64,000 bases of DNA from Roseibacillus sp. GTDB lineage: Bacteria > Verrucomicrobiota > Verrucomicrobiia > Verrucomicrobiales > Akkermansiaceae. The stretch lies in assembly GCA_029242545.1 (NCBI GenBank), contig JAQWTV010000022.1, forward strand, positions 20,143 to 84,142, written 5' to 3'. Shown here piece by piece: positions 15,990 through 25,155 of this stretch (position 1 is the first letter of the stretch; every line of letters starts with the position of its first letter). The position numbers were made by a program, and so were the translations under genes. The notes under the pieces were generated by a model, which saw nothing but the letters and a program-made list of their open reading frames with translations, had not been told where the DNA came from and did no database searches.

Positions 15990-18086
15990 GGCGAGGCTGG
16001 CTTCGAACTCAAGGTTAGGGTCAGCTCCTCGCTTGAGGGCTTCCTGGTAGAGTTCCAGCGCCTCGTTCTTAAGTCCTTTCCTGAGATAGATCACTGCCAG
16101 GTTATAGTAGGGATCGGAGAGAGTTGGGTCGATCTCAATAGCGGTTCTGAAGTGCGCTTCCGCATCATCATCACGTTCTTCACGGCCGGCAACGTTCCCT
16201 AGAAATACGTGAGCCTTGGCATTGTTGTTATCAAGGTCAACGGCGCGTTCAAGCGATTGCTTGGAGTTGTCGAGGTTGGAAAGGCGATAATGGCAAACAC
16301 CAAGCATGAAGTGAGCAAAAGGAAGGTTGTCACCTCGGATTACCAAGGCATCGTTGAAAGAGGAAAGAGCGAGTGGCAGGTCCTCATTTTTCACATGAAC
16401 CACTCCGAGGTTGAGCATGGTTTCGACGTGGCCAGGGTGTTGGTCCAGAATCGATTCGAAGACTTCCCGGGCTGCGAGAAAGCGGCCATTTGCGAATGCG
16501 CGCCGCGCAAGCTGATCCTTGATAGAAATGCTCTGCTGAAGGCTTCTTGATGCATCCGCAACCTCCTGCTCCTTGGGTCTGTCGTCAAAGATGAATTCGT
16601 CATCCACCTTGAATTCAGCAATCAGTCTGCTTTCTTCAGCGGTTAGCTGTAATTCCTGATCAAAAAGGCCCTGAATATTGTCAACAAGTGGTCCCTGTCG
16701 CTGACCGATTTTGCGTATTTCCGCCATAACGGCATTCTTTGCACTCTTCCGATGTTCCTGGATGCGAAGCTGCCGGGAAATGATGTCGCGTAACATTTCC
16801 ATCTCTTCCCGCACCTTGGGGCCGACCTTTCCGTCTGCGAGTTCATCCTGGAGTTCGACGCCAGCAGCCCTCAGGCGTTGCTCCATCGCTTCAAGTCGTC
16901 TTTTCTGAGAGGCATTTTCTCGTTGGAAATCTATGAGCCGGCCTTTCGCTTGGGCGAGATCTCTCTTGGCTTCAATGAGCTGATCCTTGGTGGCATTATT
17001 GTCGGAGTGCAGGGTCTTGAGTCGCTCCCGCGCGGTGTTGAGCTTACGGCCCATGTCCATATTCTGCTTAATCAAAAGCTGGACGCGTTCGCTCTCGTTC
17101 AGCTTCAGAAGGGCAGACATCTGATCGCGTTCGACTAGGAGGGCATCACGTTCCCCCCGAAGGTCCCGGATCTGGTCCTTGGCTTCTCCGAGCTGCTTGT
17201 CGAGTTGGGCAGTCCTGGCCTCCAAGGCGACGTAGCTACGGTCTTTTTCGACAAGGGCCGCTTTCATTTCCTTCATCTGGCGTCGTAGTCCCTCGACTAC
17301 CTCCTTGGAGGCGGATTGTTGAATATTGACGACCTCCTCAAGATCGGCAGCACGCTTTTGCGCTTCGGAGCTCTCCTCCCGAGCCGATGCTAGCTGAGAA
17401 AGAGATTTTTCGTGTTGGGCCCTGCTCTCCTGCAGGGCTTTGAACATCGCATTGCGCTCGCCCTCCACTTTCGTAATCCGCCGATTTATTTCTGCAAGTT
17501 GGCCGGAAATAGGTCCTCGCGCTACCCTGTCCCGCTCCATTTCCAGCTGACGGAGAGCTTCCCTTAGTCGTACGGAATTTGCGTCCCGTGCCGAACGAGC
17601 TTTCTGGAGTTCGCTGCGATACTGGGATATCTGTTGTTGAAGCGCAGTTACCTTGGCTCTTTTCGCGGGGTCTAATTTGGGGATCTGCAGGTCTCCGGCG
17701 TCAGGTCGGGGTCCGCCGCTTTCAACAAGATCACCAGTTCGTGAGGCCATCTTATTTCTCTCGGCGAGCGCCTTATCCCGGATCGCGCTCATTGCAGATG
17801 TGGTTGATTCGGTTCGGCTTTTGACAAGCTCGGGTTTGAATTCTGGATTCGAAAGAGCAACGGATTCAAAGAGTTGCCTCGCTTTGTCGTAGCGATTGAA
17901 GGCATCCAGAAATTTCCCTTCTTTGGTTGCCTTTTCAGCCTCCCGAACAGTGAGCCAGGCTTGAAAGTAGATATCGGATGGCTTGAACTTTGCATCTACC
18001 GGTGCCTGTGCCACCACGGACATCGAGAGGCAAAGCAGAAGGGTGGCGATTCGAAGGCAACCGCTTGAAGATCTCAGAAGGACCAT
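15981..18086 (-). CDS. exported coiled-coil and TPR protein
   Basis: Starting at the ATG at 18086 gives 701 residues with a signal peptide (MVLLRSSSGCLRIATLLLCL, ending VVAQA); the open frame extends upstream into polX, which is rejected. After an N-terminal helical part, residues of about 110-420 form a long heptad-rich coiled coil (repeated LEEVVNIQQSASKEVV, KDQIRDLRGERDALLVERDQ). At least three TPR units fill the last 180 residues (AREVFESILDQHPGHVETMLNLG, AHFMLGVCHYRLSNLDNSKQ, AHFRTAIEIDPTLSDPYYNL). It is probably a periplasmic scaffold. No enzymatic motif is visible and no named family was recognised. Confidence 0.85.
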   Translation of the reverse strand: MVLLRSSSGCLRIATLLLCLSMSVVAQAPVDAKFKPSDIYFQAWLTVREAEKATKEGKFLDAFNRYDKARQLFESVALSNPEFKPELVKSRTESTTSAMSAIRDKALAERNKMASRTGDLVESGGPRPDAGDLQIPKLDPAKRAKVTALQQQISQYRSELQKARSARDANSVRLREALRQLEMERDRVARGPISGQLAEINRRITKVEGERNAMFKALQESRAQHEKSLSQLASAREESSEAQKRAADLEEVVNIQQSASKEVVEGLRRQMKEMKAALVEKDRSYVALEARTAQLDKQLGEAKDQIRDLRGERDALLVERDQMSALLKLNESERVQLLIKQNMDMGRKLNTARERLKTLHSDNNATKDQLIEAKRDLAQAKGRLIDFQRENASQKRRLEAMEQRLRAAGVELQDELADGKVGPKVREEMEMLRDIISRQLRIQEHRKSAKNAVMAEIRKIGQRQGPLVDNIQGLFDQELQLTAEESRLIAEFKVDDEFIFDDRPKEQEVADASRSLQQSISIKDQLARRAFANGRFLAAREVFESILDQHPGHVETMLNLGVVHVKNEDLPLALSSFNDALVIRGDNLPFAHFMLGVCHYRLSNLDNSKQSLERAVDLDNNNAKAHVFLGNVAGREERDDDAEAHFRTAIEIDPTLSDPYYNLAVIYLRKGLKNEALELYQEALKRGADPNLEFEASLASS

Positions 18087-18141
18087 GCGCAGGGGACAAT
18101 AGGCTAGGAGAAGGGTGGGGAAAAGGCGGAATTGGATCCCT

Positions 18142-19896
18142 CTAAACTCTTTCTTCCTTAGGGGTTTGCATCCATTCAGAAATTTCCTGCGAAGACCTGC
18201 AATTAAGAATGTCCTCCCTCCGGAGCCAGCCCTTGCGTGCGACACGAATGCCAAAATGAAGATTCTGGAACCCATCAACGTGGTGAGCATCAGGATTAAC
18301 CGAGCATATTACACCCTTGTCCCGGGCGCGCTTCCACCATCGCCAGTCCATATCCATTCGTTTGGCGGAGCAGTTCAGTTCGATAACGGTGCCGGTGGCA
18401 GAGGCACAATCGATAATCTTTTCATGATTCACGGCATAAGCTTCTCTGCGAAGGAGAAGCCGTCCGCTGGGGTGTCCCAACATCGAGACATGAGGGTTTT
18501 CCATCGCCTTGATTAGGCGGTCAGTCATTTCCTTTTCGGAGAGATTAAACGACGCGTGGACAGAGGCGACGACATAGTCGAGCTGCGCTAGGATCTCGTT
18601 ATCAAAATCTAGGGAGCCATCTCGCAGGATGTCGACTTCATTGCCCGCGTAGAGATCAAGGTCCTCAAGGGTTGCGTTCATGGCTCTGATATCAGCCACT
18701 TGTTTAAGAAGTCTCTCCTCGCTAAGTCCATTCGCTTGAAAAGATGATTTGGAGTGGTCTGAGATGCCAAGGTATGAGAGCCCCAGCTCGCGAGCAGCAT
18801 TGGCCATTTCGGACAGGGTAGAGCGTCCATCAGATTCCGTGGTATGGTTGTGGAAGGTCCCCCGGAGGTTTTCCTGTTCAACAAGGCGCGGCACTTCCCC
18901 CTGAGCGGCTATCTCAAACTCTCCCCGGTTTTCCCTTATCGATGGATCGATAAACTGCAGTCCCAGCTCTCGGTAGACATCCTCTTCCTCGTGGAGCTCA
19001 GGAGTAGGGTCAGCTCGTCCTGAATCCTCAACTGGGCGAAGGTGGTATTCATTCAAGGTGAGTCCCTGTTTGAGGGCTCGAGATCGCAACTCCACATTGT
19101 GTTCCTTGCTCCCGGTAAAATACATTAGAGCGAATGGCCACTCGCTGTTGGATATGGCCCGAAGATCGCATTGGAGGCCGTTCTCAAGACGAACAGATGC
19201 CTTCGTCTGACCCTGCGCAATGACCTCCAGGATGCCAGGGATTTGGGTAAAAAAGGTAGTGAGTGCGTTCGGGTTAGTCGTAGCCACAAGGAAGTCGAGG
19301 TCATGGAGAGTTTCCTTGCCCCGGCGATAGGAGCCCGCGATTTCTACCCGGCTCGCTTCCGGATGCTCCCGCAGAATGCTCAAAATTCGCTCTGCGTCAG
19401 GGGCGACGTCCGCAAGGAGGTAATACCCGGCAAAGCGTTCGTGGGCATCGATGGAGTTGAGGATTTTTTCTTCCGTTTTTTTCCCGAATCCAGACAAGGA
19501 GCCGACTTCGCCAGCTTCGCAGGCTCGCCGCAACCCCCCTAGGGAGGATATGTCGAGTTTGTCGTAGAGGGCCCGGACCTTTTTCGGGCCAAGGCCCTGT
19601 AATTGGAGGAGCTCAAAGATTCCCTCTGGAAATTCATCCCTGAGGGCCTGGTGAAAGGCTAGCTTGCCACTGATAGCGAGTTCATGAAGTTTCTGCTGGA
19701 GGGCCTCTCCGATGCCCTTGATCCCGGTAAGCTCCCCATCCGTTGCCCGTGCAACGATATCGCCATCAAAAGAGCGGATGATTTCAGCTCCGTTACGGTA
19801 GGCGCGGATCTTAAAGGGGTTCTCTCCTTTTAGCTCCAGAAGGAGGGCTATTTCCTCAAGAATATCTGCGAGATGATCGCGGGTGACTTCAGCCAT
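18142..19896 (-). CDS. polX: PolX-type DNA polymerase/3'-5' exonuclease with PHP domain
   Basis: This 584-residue bacterial family-X polymerase has an N-terminal helix-hairpin-helix 8-kDa-like region (GIKGIGEAL, QGLGPKKVRALYD). The nucleotidyltransferase centre is GSYRRGKETLHDLDFL, with D199 and D201 and the third aspartate D244 in GLQCDLRAI. A C-terminal PHP phosphoesterase domain (FHNHTTESDG from 348, GISDHSK, HPSGRLL, NPDAHH) supplies 3'-5' exonuclease or AP-endonuclease activity in relatives. The role is gap filling in base-excision repair. It lies 20 bp after dnaX and 55 bp before the TPR gene on the same strand. Confidence 0.92.
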   Translation of the reverse strand: MAEVTRDHLADILEEIALLLELKGENPFKIRAYRNGAEIIRSFDGDIVARATDGELTGIKGIGEALQQKLHELAISGKLAFHQALRDEFPEGIFELLQLQGLGPKKVRALYDKLDISSLGGLRRACEAGEVGSLSGFGKKTEEKILNSIDAHERFAGYYLLADVAPDAERILSILREHPEASRVEIAGSYRRGKETLHDLDFLVATTNPNALTTFFTQIPGILEVIAQGQTKASVRLENGLQCDLRAISNSEWPFALMYFTGSKEHNVELRSRALKQGLTLNEYHLRPVEDSGRADPTPELHEEEDVYRELGLQFIDPSIRENRGEFEIAAQGEVPRLVEQENLRGTFHNHTTESDGRSTLSEMANAARELGLSYLGISDHSKSSFQANGLSEERLLKQVADIRAMNATLEDLDLYAGNEVDILRDGSLDFDNEILAQLDYVVASVHASFNLSEKEMTDRLIKAMENPHVSMLGHPSGRLLLRREAYAVNHEKIIDCASATGTVIELNCSAKRMDMDWRWWKRARDKGVICSVNPDAHHVDGFQNLHFGIRVARKGWLRREDILNCRSSQEISEWMQTPKEERV

Positions 19897-19916
19897 GGTA
19901 GCTAGAGCTGATAGGC

Positions 19917-21419
19917 TTAGTCCTTCAGTTTACCCTTGAATATATCCAAGGCTTCCCGCACCAGCGGGTCATCGTAGAAAGCATCCTGGTCCTTCGGGGC
20001 TCCGGTTTCATTGGCTTCAGCAGCCGCAGGTGACGGTAATTCCTTAGGGATGCTTTCTCCAGCTGAGCCCTCGCTATTAGGAGCGGCAGGTTCAGGGTGG
20101 TTTTCTGGCGCCTGCTCAATGAGGGATTCGAGCTGGTTTTCCACTCCGCGGGATTTCTTTTTGGCACGGGCTGACGATCGTGCGGTGGAAGGAGGATTCG
20201 AGGATGCCTCAGAGGACGGAGCCTGGACAACCGGGGGAGTTTCAGCTGGTTGAGCCTGAAGGGAGGCAACGGGGTTGGCTTCTGCAGGATTTCCGGCCTT
20301 AAGCGACCTGATGACATCGCTGATTTGCACTTCGTCCAGCGACTGAATGGCCCGGATCATGGCTATTTCGAAATGAAGCTGCTTGTTCGAGGCGCGCCGC
20401 ATGCGAGCGTCGGCGTTCGCCAACCTATCGAGGACGCCAAGCAGTCTCTCGTCTCCGGGGAGGGCAGACGAATCCCCGATCTGGTCCCAGAAGCCTGCAG
20501 GAATCTCAGTAGTGCCAGTGTCTGGGTTGAGTCGATCGAGTAGGAGTGCCCGGATGAACCCGGCTAGTTCGGAAAGAAGCTGCGTCAGGTCTTTTCCTCT
20601 GTCGGCCTCTGCCTGTACTAGGGCGATGCTTTCAGCTGTCTGCCCTCTGAGAAGATGAGTAGCGAGAGAGGAGATGGTTTCGGATGAGGTGAAGCCGAAT
20701 ATGTCCTGAACGTTTTCCTCGGTAATTGTGTCACCGCAAAAGGCAACGAGCTGATCCAGCATTGACTGTGCATCACGCATTCCTCCATCTGCTCCTTTGG
20801 CAATAGACCATGCGGCGGGTTGTTCGAGAGTTACATTCTCCTGGTCTGAAATATTCTGAAGCTGCCGAGCGATGACTTCCATGGGTATCGGACGGAGGTC
20901 GAAGCGTTGACAGCGTGAGATGATGGTTGGGAGAATTTTATTTGGCTCGGTAGTAGCGAAAATGAATTTCACATGAGGAGGGGGCTCCTCGAGTGTCTTC
21001 AAAAGTGCATTAAAAGCCGCAGTGGAGAGCATATGCACCTCGTCGATATAGTAGATCTTAAAGCGGCTGCTGGCAGGGGCGTAATTGACGGTCTCTCTGA
21101 GCTCTCTGACCTGATCTACCCCGTTGTTGGAGGCTCCATCGATTTCAAGGACGTCAAGCGAACGCCCCTCCGCAATTTCAATGCAGGCCTCCTCATCAGG
21201 GTCAAAATCCAACCGTGGGCCATTGCTGCAATTTAGTGCCTTCGCGAAAATGCGAGCGGTTGAGGTCTTGCCCGTGCCCCGGGGTCCTACAAAGAGATAG
21301 GCGTGAGCAAGCCGATCAGCCTCGATGGCATTCCGAAGGGTGGTAACCACATGATCCTGACCCAGGACGTCGTCAAAGGTTCGGGGTCGATATTTACGGG
21401 CAAAAACCTGATAGCTCAT
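19917..21419 (-). CDS. dnaX: DNA polymerase III gamma/tau subunit
   Basis: The start MSYQVFARKYRPRTFDDVLG at 21419 is the family N-terminus; a longer frame to 21530 would overlap the OppF-like gene. It has 500 residues: AAA+ domain with Walker A GPRGTGKT (45-52), DEVHML box, sensor-1 SRCQRF, clamp-loader lid, then a Ser/Pro/Glu-rich tail. It loads the beta clamp (dnaN here) onto DNA. The zinc module normally has four cysteines; here C64 and C79 remain, but the two between are Asp73 and Glu76 at exactly aligned positions. No frameshift signal for a short gamma form was searched in detail. Confidence 0.93.
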   Translation of the reverse strand: MSYQVFARKYRPRTFDDVLGQDHVVTTLRNAIEADRLAHAYLFVGPRGTGKTSTARIFAKALNCSNGPRLDFDPDEEACIEIAEGRSLDVLEIDGASNNGVDQVRELRETVNYAPASSRFKIYYIDEVHMLSTAAFNALLKTLEEPPPHVKFIFATTEPNKILPTIISRCQRFDLRPIPMEVIARQLQNISDQENVTLEQPAAWSIAKGADGGMRDAQSMLDQLVAFCGDTITEENVQDIFGFTSSETISSLATHLLRGQTAESIALVQAEADRGKDLTQLLSELAGFIRALLLDRLNPDTGTTEIPAGFWDQIGDSSALPGDERLLGVLDRLANADARMRRASNKQLHFEIAMIRAIQSLDEVQISDVIRSLKAGNPAEANPVASLQAQPAETPPVVQAPSSEASSNPPSTARSSARAKKKSRGVENQLESLIEQAPENHPEPAAPNSEGSAGESIPKELPSPAAAEANETGAPKDQDAFYDDPLVREALDIFKGKLKD

Positions 21420-21429
21420 GTTGAGGATT

Positions 21430-22266
21430 TCAGGCTGGAAGCTTAATCTTGGGTATCGCCTCGAGGAGTGTCCTTGTGTAAGGGTGCTGAGGCTCGTCAA
21501 AAACCTGATGGGCGGTTCCATATTCGACAATTTTTCCAGCCTTCATCACGGCTATATTGTCTGCGAGGAATCGCACGACGGAGAGATCGTGAGAGATGAA
21601 AATCATTGTGAGTGAGAGCTCGCTACGTAATTCAAGAAGAAGATTCAGGATCTGAGATTGAATTGAAACATCAAGGGCGGAGACGGGTTCGTCGGCGAGG
21701 ATAAGCTTAGGCTTGGGGGCGAGTGCGCGTGCAATGGCGATCCTCTGCCGCTGACCACCAGAGAATTCATGGGGATACTTCTGCATGAAGCGGGCATCAA
21801 GCCCTACGCGTTCCATCAGTTCGGCCACCCTCTCAGTGAGGTTCTTTTTGAAATCGCGGAGCTCATAATGACTGCCGCCTTTATGGCGGAGGGTGAGCAG
21901 GGGGCGTTGTAAGAGGGCCTCTGCGAGAGTAGAGAATACCGTCATCCTGGGGTTGAGGGAGGCATACGGGTCCTGGAAAACCATCTGGAAATCGACTCGG
22001 CGTGCTTGGATCTCACGTGCGCCCAAGGAGCTCAGGTCTTCTCCCTCAAGGGAAATGTGACCGGAATTTGCGCGTTGAAGCTGCATTATTGTTCTGGAGA
22101 GAGTCGATTTGCCGCAGCCCGATTCGCCAACCAGTCCCAGTATCTCACCCTTGTTTACTCCAAGCGTTACTCCATCTACCGCCCGGATGATGTCTGAACC
22201 TCCACCGAAGGTTCCCTTTCGTACAGGGAAGTGGGTATGAACATCAACGAGCTCCAGAAAGGACAC
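21430..22266 (-). CDS. peptide ABC transporter ATP-binding protein (OppF/DppF-like)
   Basis: This 278-residue ABC ATPase has Walker A GESGCGKST (47-55), signature FSGGQRQRIAIARAL, Walker B LILADEPVSALDVS and the H-loop ISHDLSVV. The C-terminal YGTAHQVFDEPQHPYTRTLLEAIP is the zinc-free oligopeptide-type tail of OppF/DppF. It would power peptide import together with OppD, two permeases and a binding protein, none of which is in this window. It is the first minus-strand gene of the dnaX-polX group, ending 10 bp before dnaX, and may be an orphan or part of a dispersed transporter. Confidence 0.88.
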   Translation of the reverse strand: MSFLELVDVHTHFPVRKGTFGGGSDIIRAVDGVTLGVNKGEILGLVGESGCGKSTLSRTIMQLQRANSGHISLEGEDLSSLGAREIQARRVDFQMVFQDPYASLNPRMTVFSTLAEALLQRPLLTLRHKGGSHYELRDFKKNLTERVAELMERVGLDARFMQKYPHEFSGGQRQRIAIARALAPKPKLILADEPVSALDVSIQSQILNLLLELRSELSLTMIFISHDLSVVRFLADNIAVMKAGKIVEYGTAHQVFDEPQHPYTRTLLEAIPKIKLPA

Positions 22267-22349
22267 GGGGAGATGAAAGCACTAATTCAACAATGGGACA
22301 TTCTAAACTTCCGGAATCTCATATAAGATCGGGATCAACCAATGCCCAG

Positions 22350-22380
22350 AAGCGGTAAGCGGTAAGCGGGAAGCGGGAAG
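22350..22380. repeat. Heptamer tandem repeat in the oppF-gpmI intergenic region
   Basis: Four consecutive 7-bp units are present: AAGCGGT twice (22350-22363), then AAGCGGG twice (22364-22377), followed by a partial AAG. It lies between the divergent OppF-like gene and gpmI, about 67 bp upstream of the preferred gpmI start, where copy-number change by slippage could alter spacing. Confidence 0.75.
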
Positions 22381-22446
22381 AGTGTGGGAGAAGCATTGTA
22401 GATTGGGCTTTGCAGGATGAGGCTGGACCGTAATGTCCTCGCCGTC

Positions 22447-23985
22447 ATGTCAAAATCACCTGTGGTGCTAATTATCCGAGATGGCTGGGGCGTAAATCCC
22501 GGGGGTTCGAATACGGCTAAGGCCAATGGAAACGCAACCTTGCTGGCAAATACTCCCTTTCACGATAGTTTGTTAAAGCAGTATCCGAAGGGTATGGTCA
22601 GCTGCTCGGGGCTGGATGTCGGACTGCCTGAGGGGCAGATGGGGAATTCAGAGGTCGGGCACCTCAATCTTGGAGCAGGGCGGATCGTTTACCAGGATCT
22701 TACCCGGATCAACAAGGTGGTGGAAGAGGGCGTTCTTGGCGATAATGAGGTTCTCCAGAAGGCCTTTTCCAAGGCTCAGACCGGCAGACTTCATCTGGTC
22801 GGGCTGGTTTCAGATGGTGGCGTGCATAGTCACCAGGATCATCTGGTAGCTCTGGCCGCGGCTGCCCATTCAGCCGGAGTTAACGAGATTGTGGCCCACG
22901 CAATTACTGATGGACGAGACACTTCTCCGACAGCGGGGGCTAATTTTCTGAGTGAGGTTGAGGATGGTCTCGCGAAATATGGAGCTCGGATCGCAACAGT
23001 GATAGGGCGCTATTTCGCGATGGATCGGGACCGACGCTGGGAAAGAACTAAAATCGGATGGGATGCTATCGTGCACGGAGTGGGTGAGAAATCAGATCTT
23101 CTGGCTAGTGAAGCGGTTGCAGAGAAATACAGGGAAGATCGCTCTGACGAATTTATGCCAGCACTCATTTTTCATGAGCCTGACACACAGCGCGTGAGGG
23201 ACGGGGATGTGGTAATCTTCTTTAACTTCCGAGCCGACCGAGCCCGTCAGCTTTCGGAAGTATTCCTCGGCGAGGACTTCGAGGGCTTTGAGACCGGGGT
23301 TAGACCGGATGTTCATTATGTCACCCTGACAGAGTATGATGAGACTTATGATTGCACAGCAGTATTTCCTCCGGAGAAACTGATCAACGTTCTTGGCCAA
23401 GTGGTATCTGCTGCCGGAAAGAGTCAGTTGCGCATAGCGGAGACGGAAAAATACCCTCACGTGACATATTTCTTTAACGGCGGTGAGGAAGAGCCCTGTG
23501 GGCAAGAAAGTAGAGCAATTATTCCTTCGCCTAAGGATGTTCCAACCTACGATCATAAGCCCGAAATGAGTGCGGCTGAGGTGACCGCGACGGTTGTGGA
23601 GCAGTTGCGGGAGTTCGATCTTGTGGTGCTTAATTTTGCAAATCCCGACATGGTTGGTCACACCGGTGTTGTTGATGCGGCAGTCAAAGCAGTTGAGACC
23701 ATCGATGATGGAGTGCGCCAGGTAGTTGAGGAGACTCTTCGGCTAAATGGAAGTCTTCTAATCACAGCGGATCATGGTAACTGCGAGTTCATGATTAATG
23801 AAGATGGGTCACCTCACACGGCTCATACCACGAATCTTGTGCATGCCATCTACGTTGCGGGAGATGCGGCTAGCAGGAGGGTGAATGATGGAGTTTTGGC
23901 TGATATCGCTCCGACTCTTCTTGCGATGCTTGGTCTTGATCAACCAGCGGAGATGACGGGAAGCAACCTTCTCAAAGGAATCTGA
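22447..23985 (+). CDS. gpmI: 2,3-bisphosphoglycerate-independent phosphoglycerate mutase
   Basis: Starting at the ATG at 22447 (MSKSPVVLIIRDGWGVNP) gives 512 residues, the usual length; an ATG ten codons upstream is possible. Metal and catalytic motifs are present: D12 in IRDGWG, catalytic serine S68 in GQMGNSEVGHLNLG, HAITDGRDT, FFNFRADRARQL, NPDMVGHTG, ITADHGNCE and HTAHTTN. It interconverts 3- and 2-phosphoglycerate in glycolysis using two manganese ions. It is convergent with nagZ. The heptamer repeat lies in its upstream region. Confidence 0.94.
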   Translation: MSKSPVVLIIRDGWGVNPGGSNTAKANGNATLLANTPFHDSLLKQYPKGMVSCSGLDVGLPEGQMGNSEVGHLNLGAGRIVYQDLTRINKVVEEGVLGDNEVLQKAFSKAQTGRLHLVGLVSDGGVHSHQDHLVALAAAAHSAGVNEIVAHAITDGRDTSPTAGANFLSEVEDGLAKYGARIATVIGRYFAMDRDRRWERTKIGWDAIVHGVGEKSDLLASEAVAEKYREDRSDEFMPALIFHEPDTQRVRDGDVVIFFNFRADRARQLSEVFLGEDFEGFETGVRPDVHYVTLTEYDETYDCTAVFPPEKLINVLGQVVSAAGKSQLRIAETEKYPHVTYFFNGGEEEPCGQESRAIIPSPKDVPTYDHKPEMSAAEVTATVVEQLREFDLVVLNFANPDMVGHTGVVDAAVKAVETIDDGVRQVVEETLRLNGSLLITADHGNCEFMINEDGSPHTAHTTNLVHAIYVAGDAASRRVNDGVLADIAPTLLAMLGLDQPAEMTGSNLLKGI

Positions 23986-24024
23986 ATCGAGGGCTCTTGG
24001 TGCGCGGGGCATGGGATCGCTACG

Positions 24025-25113
24025 CTAATATTGCTCCACCGGGCTCTGGGGTTGTTCGCCGCTAGTCTGTTGTGTTTCTTCGGGGGGCAGGGACTGCTTT
24101 ATTTTCGCCATATCTCGGATGATTTCCGCGAATTCCGTTTCTGAAAATACGGGAGGGATTTTGAGCCGTCTTTTCGCTCTCTCGAGGCGGATCTGAATGT
24201 CATAAAAGAGCGATGCTGGAAGAGTGTCGAGCTGAGCGACGCTTTCTTCAGCATTCATGAATTCGTGGCATATCAGGACGAGGTCCCCGCCGGCTTCGAT
24301 CGCTCTTCGGGCGGCCTCAGGTGTTCCGTAAGCCTGTTGAATGGCGCCCATGTCCAAATCATCGGAGAGAACGAGCTGATGATCGAATGCAAGACGATCA
24401 CGAAGGAGTCCTTGAATGATATTACGGGAGAGAGACGCTGGTAGCTCATCCTCGTCAATATTGGGAAAATGGAGGTGACTGATCATGATCGCATCCAGTT
24501 CCGGCATGAGAGCGGTGTAGGGAATAATGTCCTCCCGCATGAACTCCTCTTGGTCAATTTCGACAACAGGGAGGGTGTGGTGAGGGTCGTTAATGGCACG
24601 GCCACCACAGGGAAAATGCTTGGCGCATCCTGCGATTCCCTGACGGCGCTGCCAGCGGTTAAAGACACCAGCATGATTAATGACATCCTGTTCGGACCGG
24701 CCCCAGCAACGCTCATTGAGAGCGTTTGATCTTTCAGGATGGTGGTCAAGATCGAGGACGGGAGCGAGGTTTAGATTGATTCCAAGATGGGAAAGCAGTC
24801 TGCCGGTCGCCCAGCCTGATTGTGCGATAAGTTTGGGGTCGTTATGTTTGCTGAGCTGCGCGGCAGATGGAGGAGGTGGCGCAAATGGCGCCGTGCGCCA
24901 GACGCGCCCGCCTTCATTATCGATAGCGATCAGGGGAGTCTCGTCGCACAGGTCTCTCAGTGAATCGGTAAGTTGGCGGGTTTGCCATGGATCGATAAGA
25001 TTCCGGGTGAAAAGGATGAAGCCGCCGGGTTGGAGCTTCCGGAAGAGGTGAACTTCGGCACTTGTCAGCTCTGGGCCGGCGACCCCTGAGATAAGAACCT
25101 GACTCCGGCGCAT
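24025..25113 (-). CDS. nagZ: beta-N-acetylhexosaminidase-like GH3 protein (NagZ family)
   Basis: This 362-residue family-3 glycoside hydrolase has FILFTRNLID, IDNEGGRVWR, LAPVLDLD and the nucleophile region VLSDDLDMGAI (D251/D252). The normally invariant KHFPGHG substrate loop reads KHFPCGG (165-171), while the following DxH dyad is kept (D176, H178). NagZ removes N-acetylglucosamine from muropeptides in the cytosol during peptidoglycan recycling. No signal peptide is visible, which agrees. The altered loop could shift specificity. It follows pyrG on the minus strand by 42 bp. Confidence 0.85.
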   Translation of the reverse strand: MRRSQVLISGVAGPELTSAEVHLFRKLQPGGFILFTRNLIDPWQTRQLTDSLRDLCDETPLIAIDNEGGRVWRTAPFAPPPPSAAQLSKHNDPKLIAQSGWATGRLLSHLGINLNLAPVLDLDHHPERSNALNERCWGRSEQDVINHAGVFNRWQRRQGIAGCAKHFPCGGRAINDPHHTLPVVEIDQEEFMREDIIPYTALMPELDAIMISHLHFPNIDEDELPASLSRNIIQGLLRDRLAFDHQLVLSDDLDMGAIQQAYGTPEAARRAIEAGGDLVLICHEFMNAEESVAQLDTLPASLFYDIQIRLERAKRRLKIPPVFSETEFAEIIRDMAKIKQSLPPEETQQTSGEQPQSPVEQY

Positions 25114-25155
25114 TTTGAGATTTATAGTCCTCAGGAAGAAAACGCTCGCTTATTA

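Noticed and set aside
18087..18290. Long start of the coiled-coil/TPR gene inside polX
   Set aside because: It would overlap polX, and a signal peptide begins exactly at the ATG at 18086.
21420..21530. Extended dnaX start overlapping the OppF-like gene
   Set aside because: The conserved MSYQVFARKYRP start is at 21419; the extension is the opposite-phase shadow of the ABC ATPase.
22335..22526. Minus-strand ORF over the gpmI start and heptamer repeat
   Set aside because: It is antisense to the conserved gpmI N-terminus and contains translated repeat sequence with no family resemblance.
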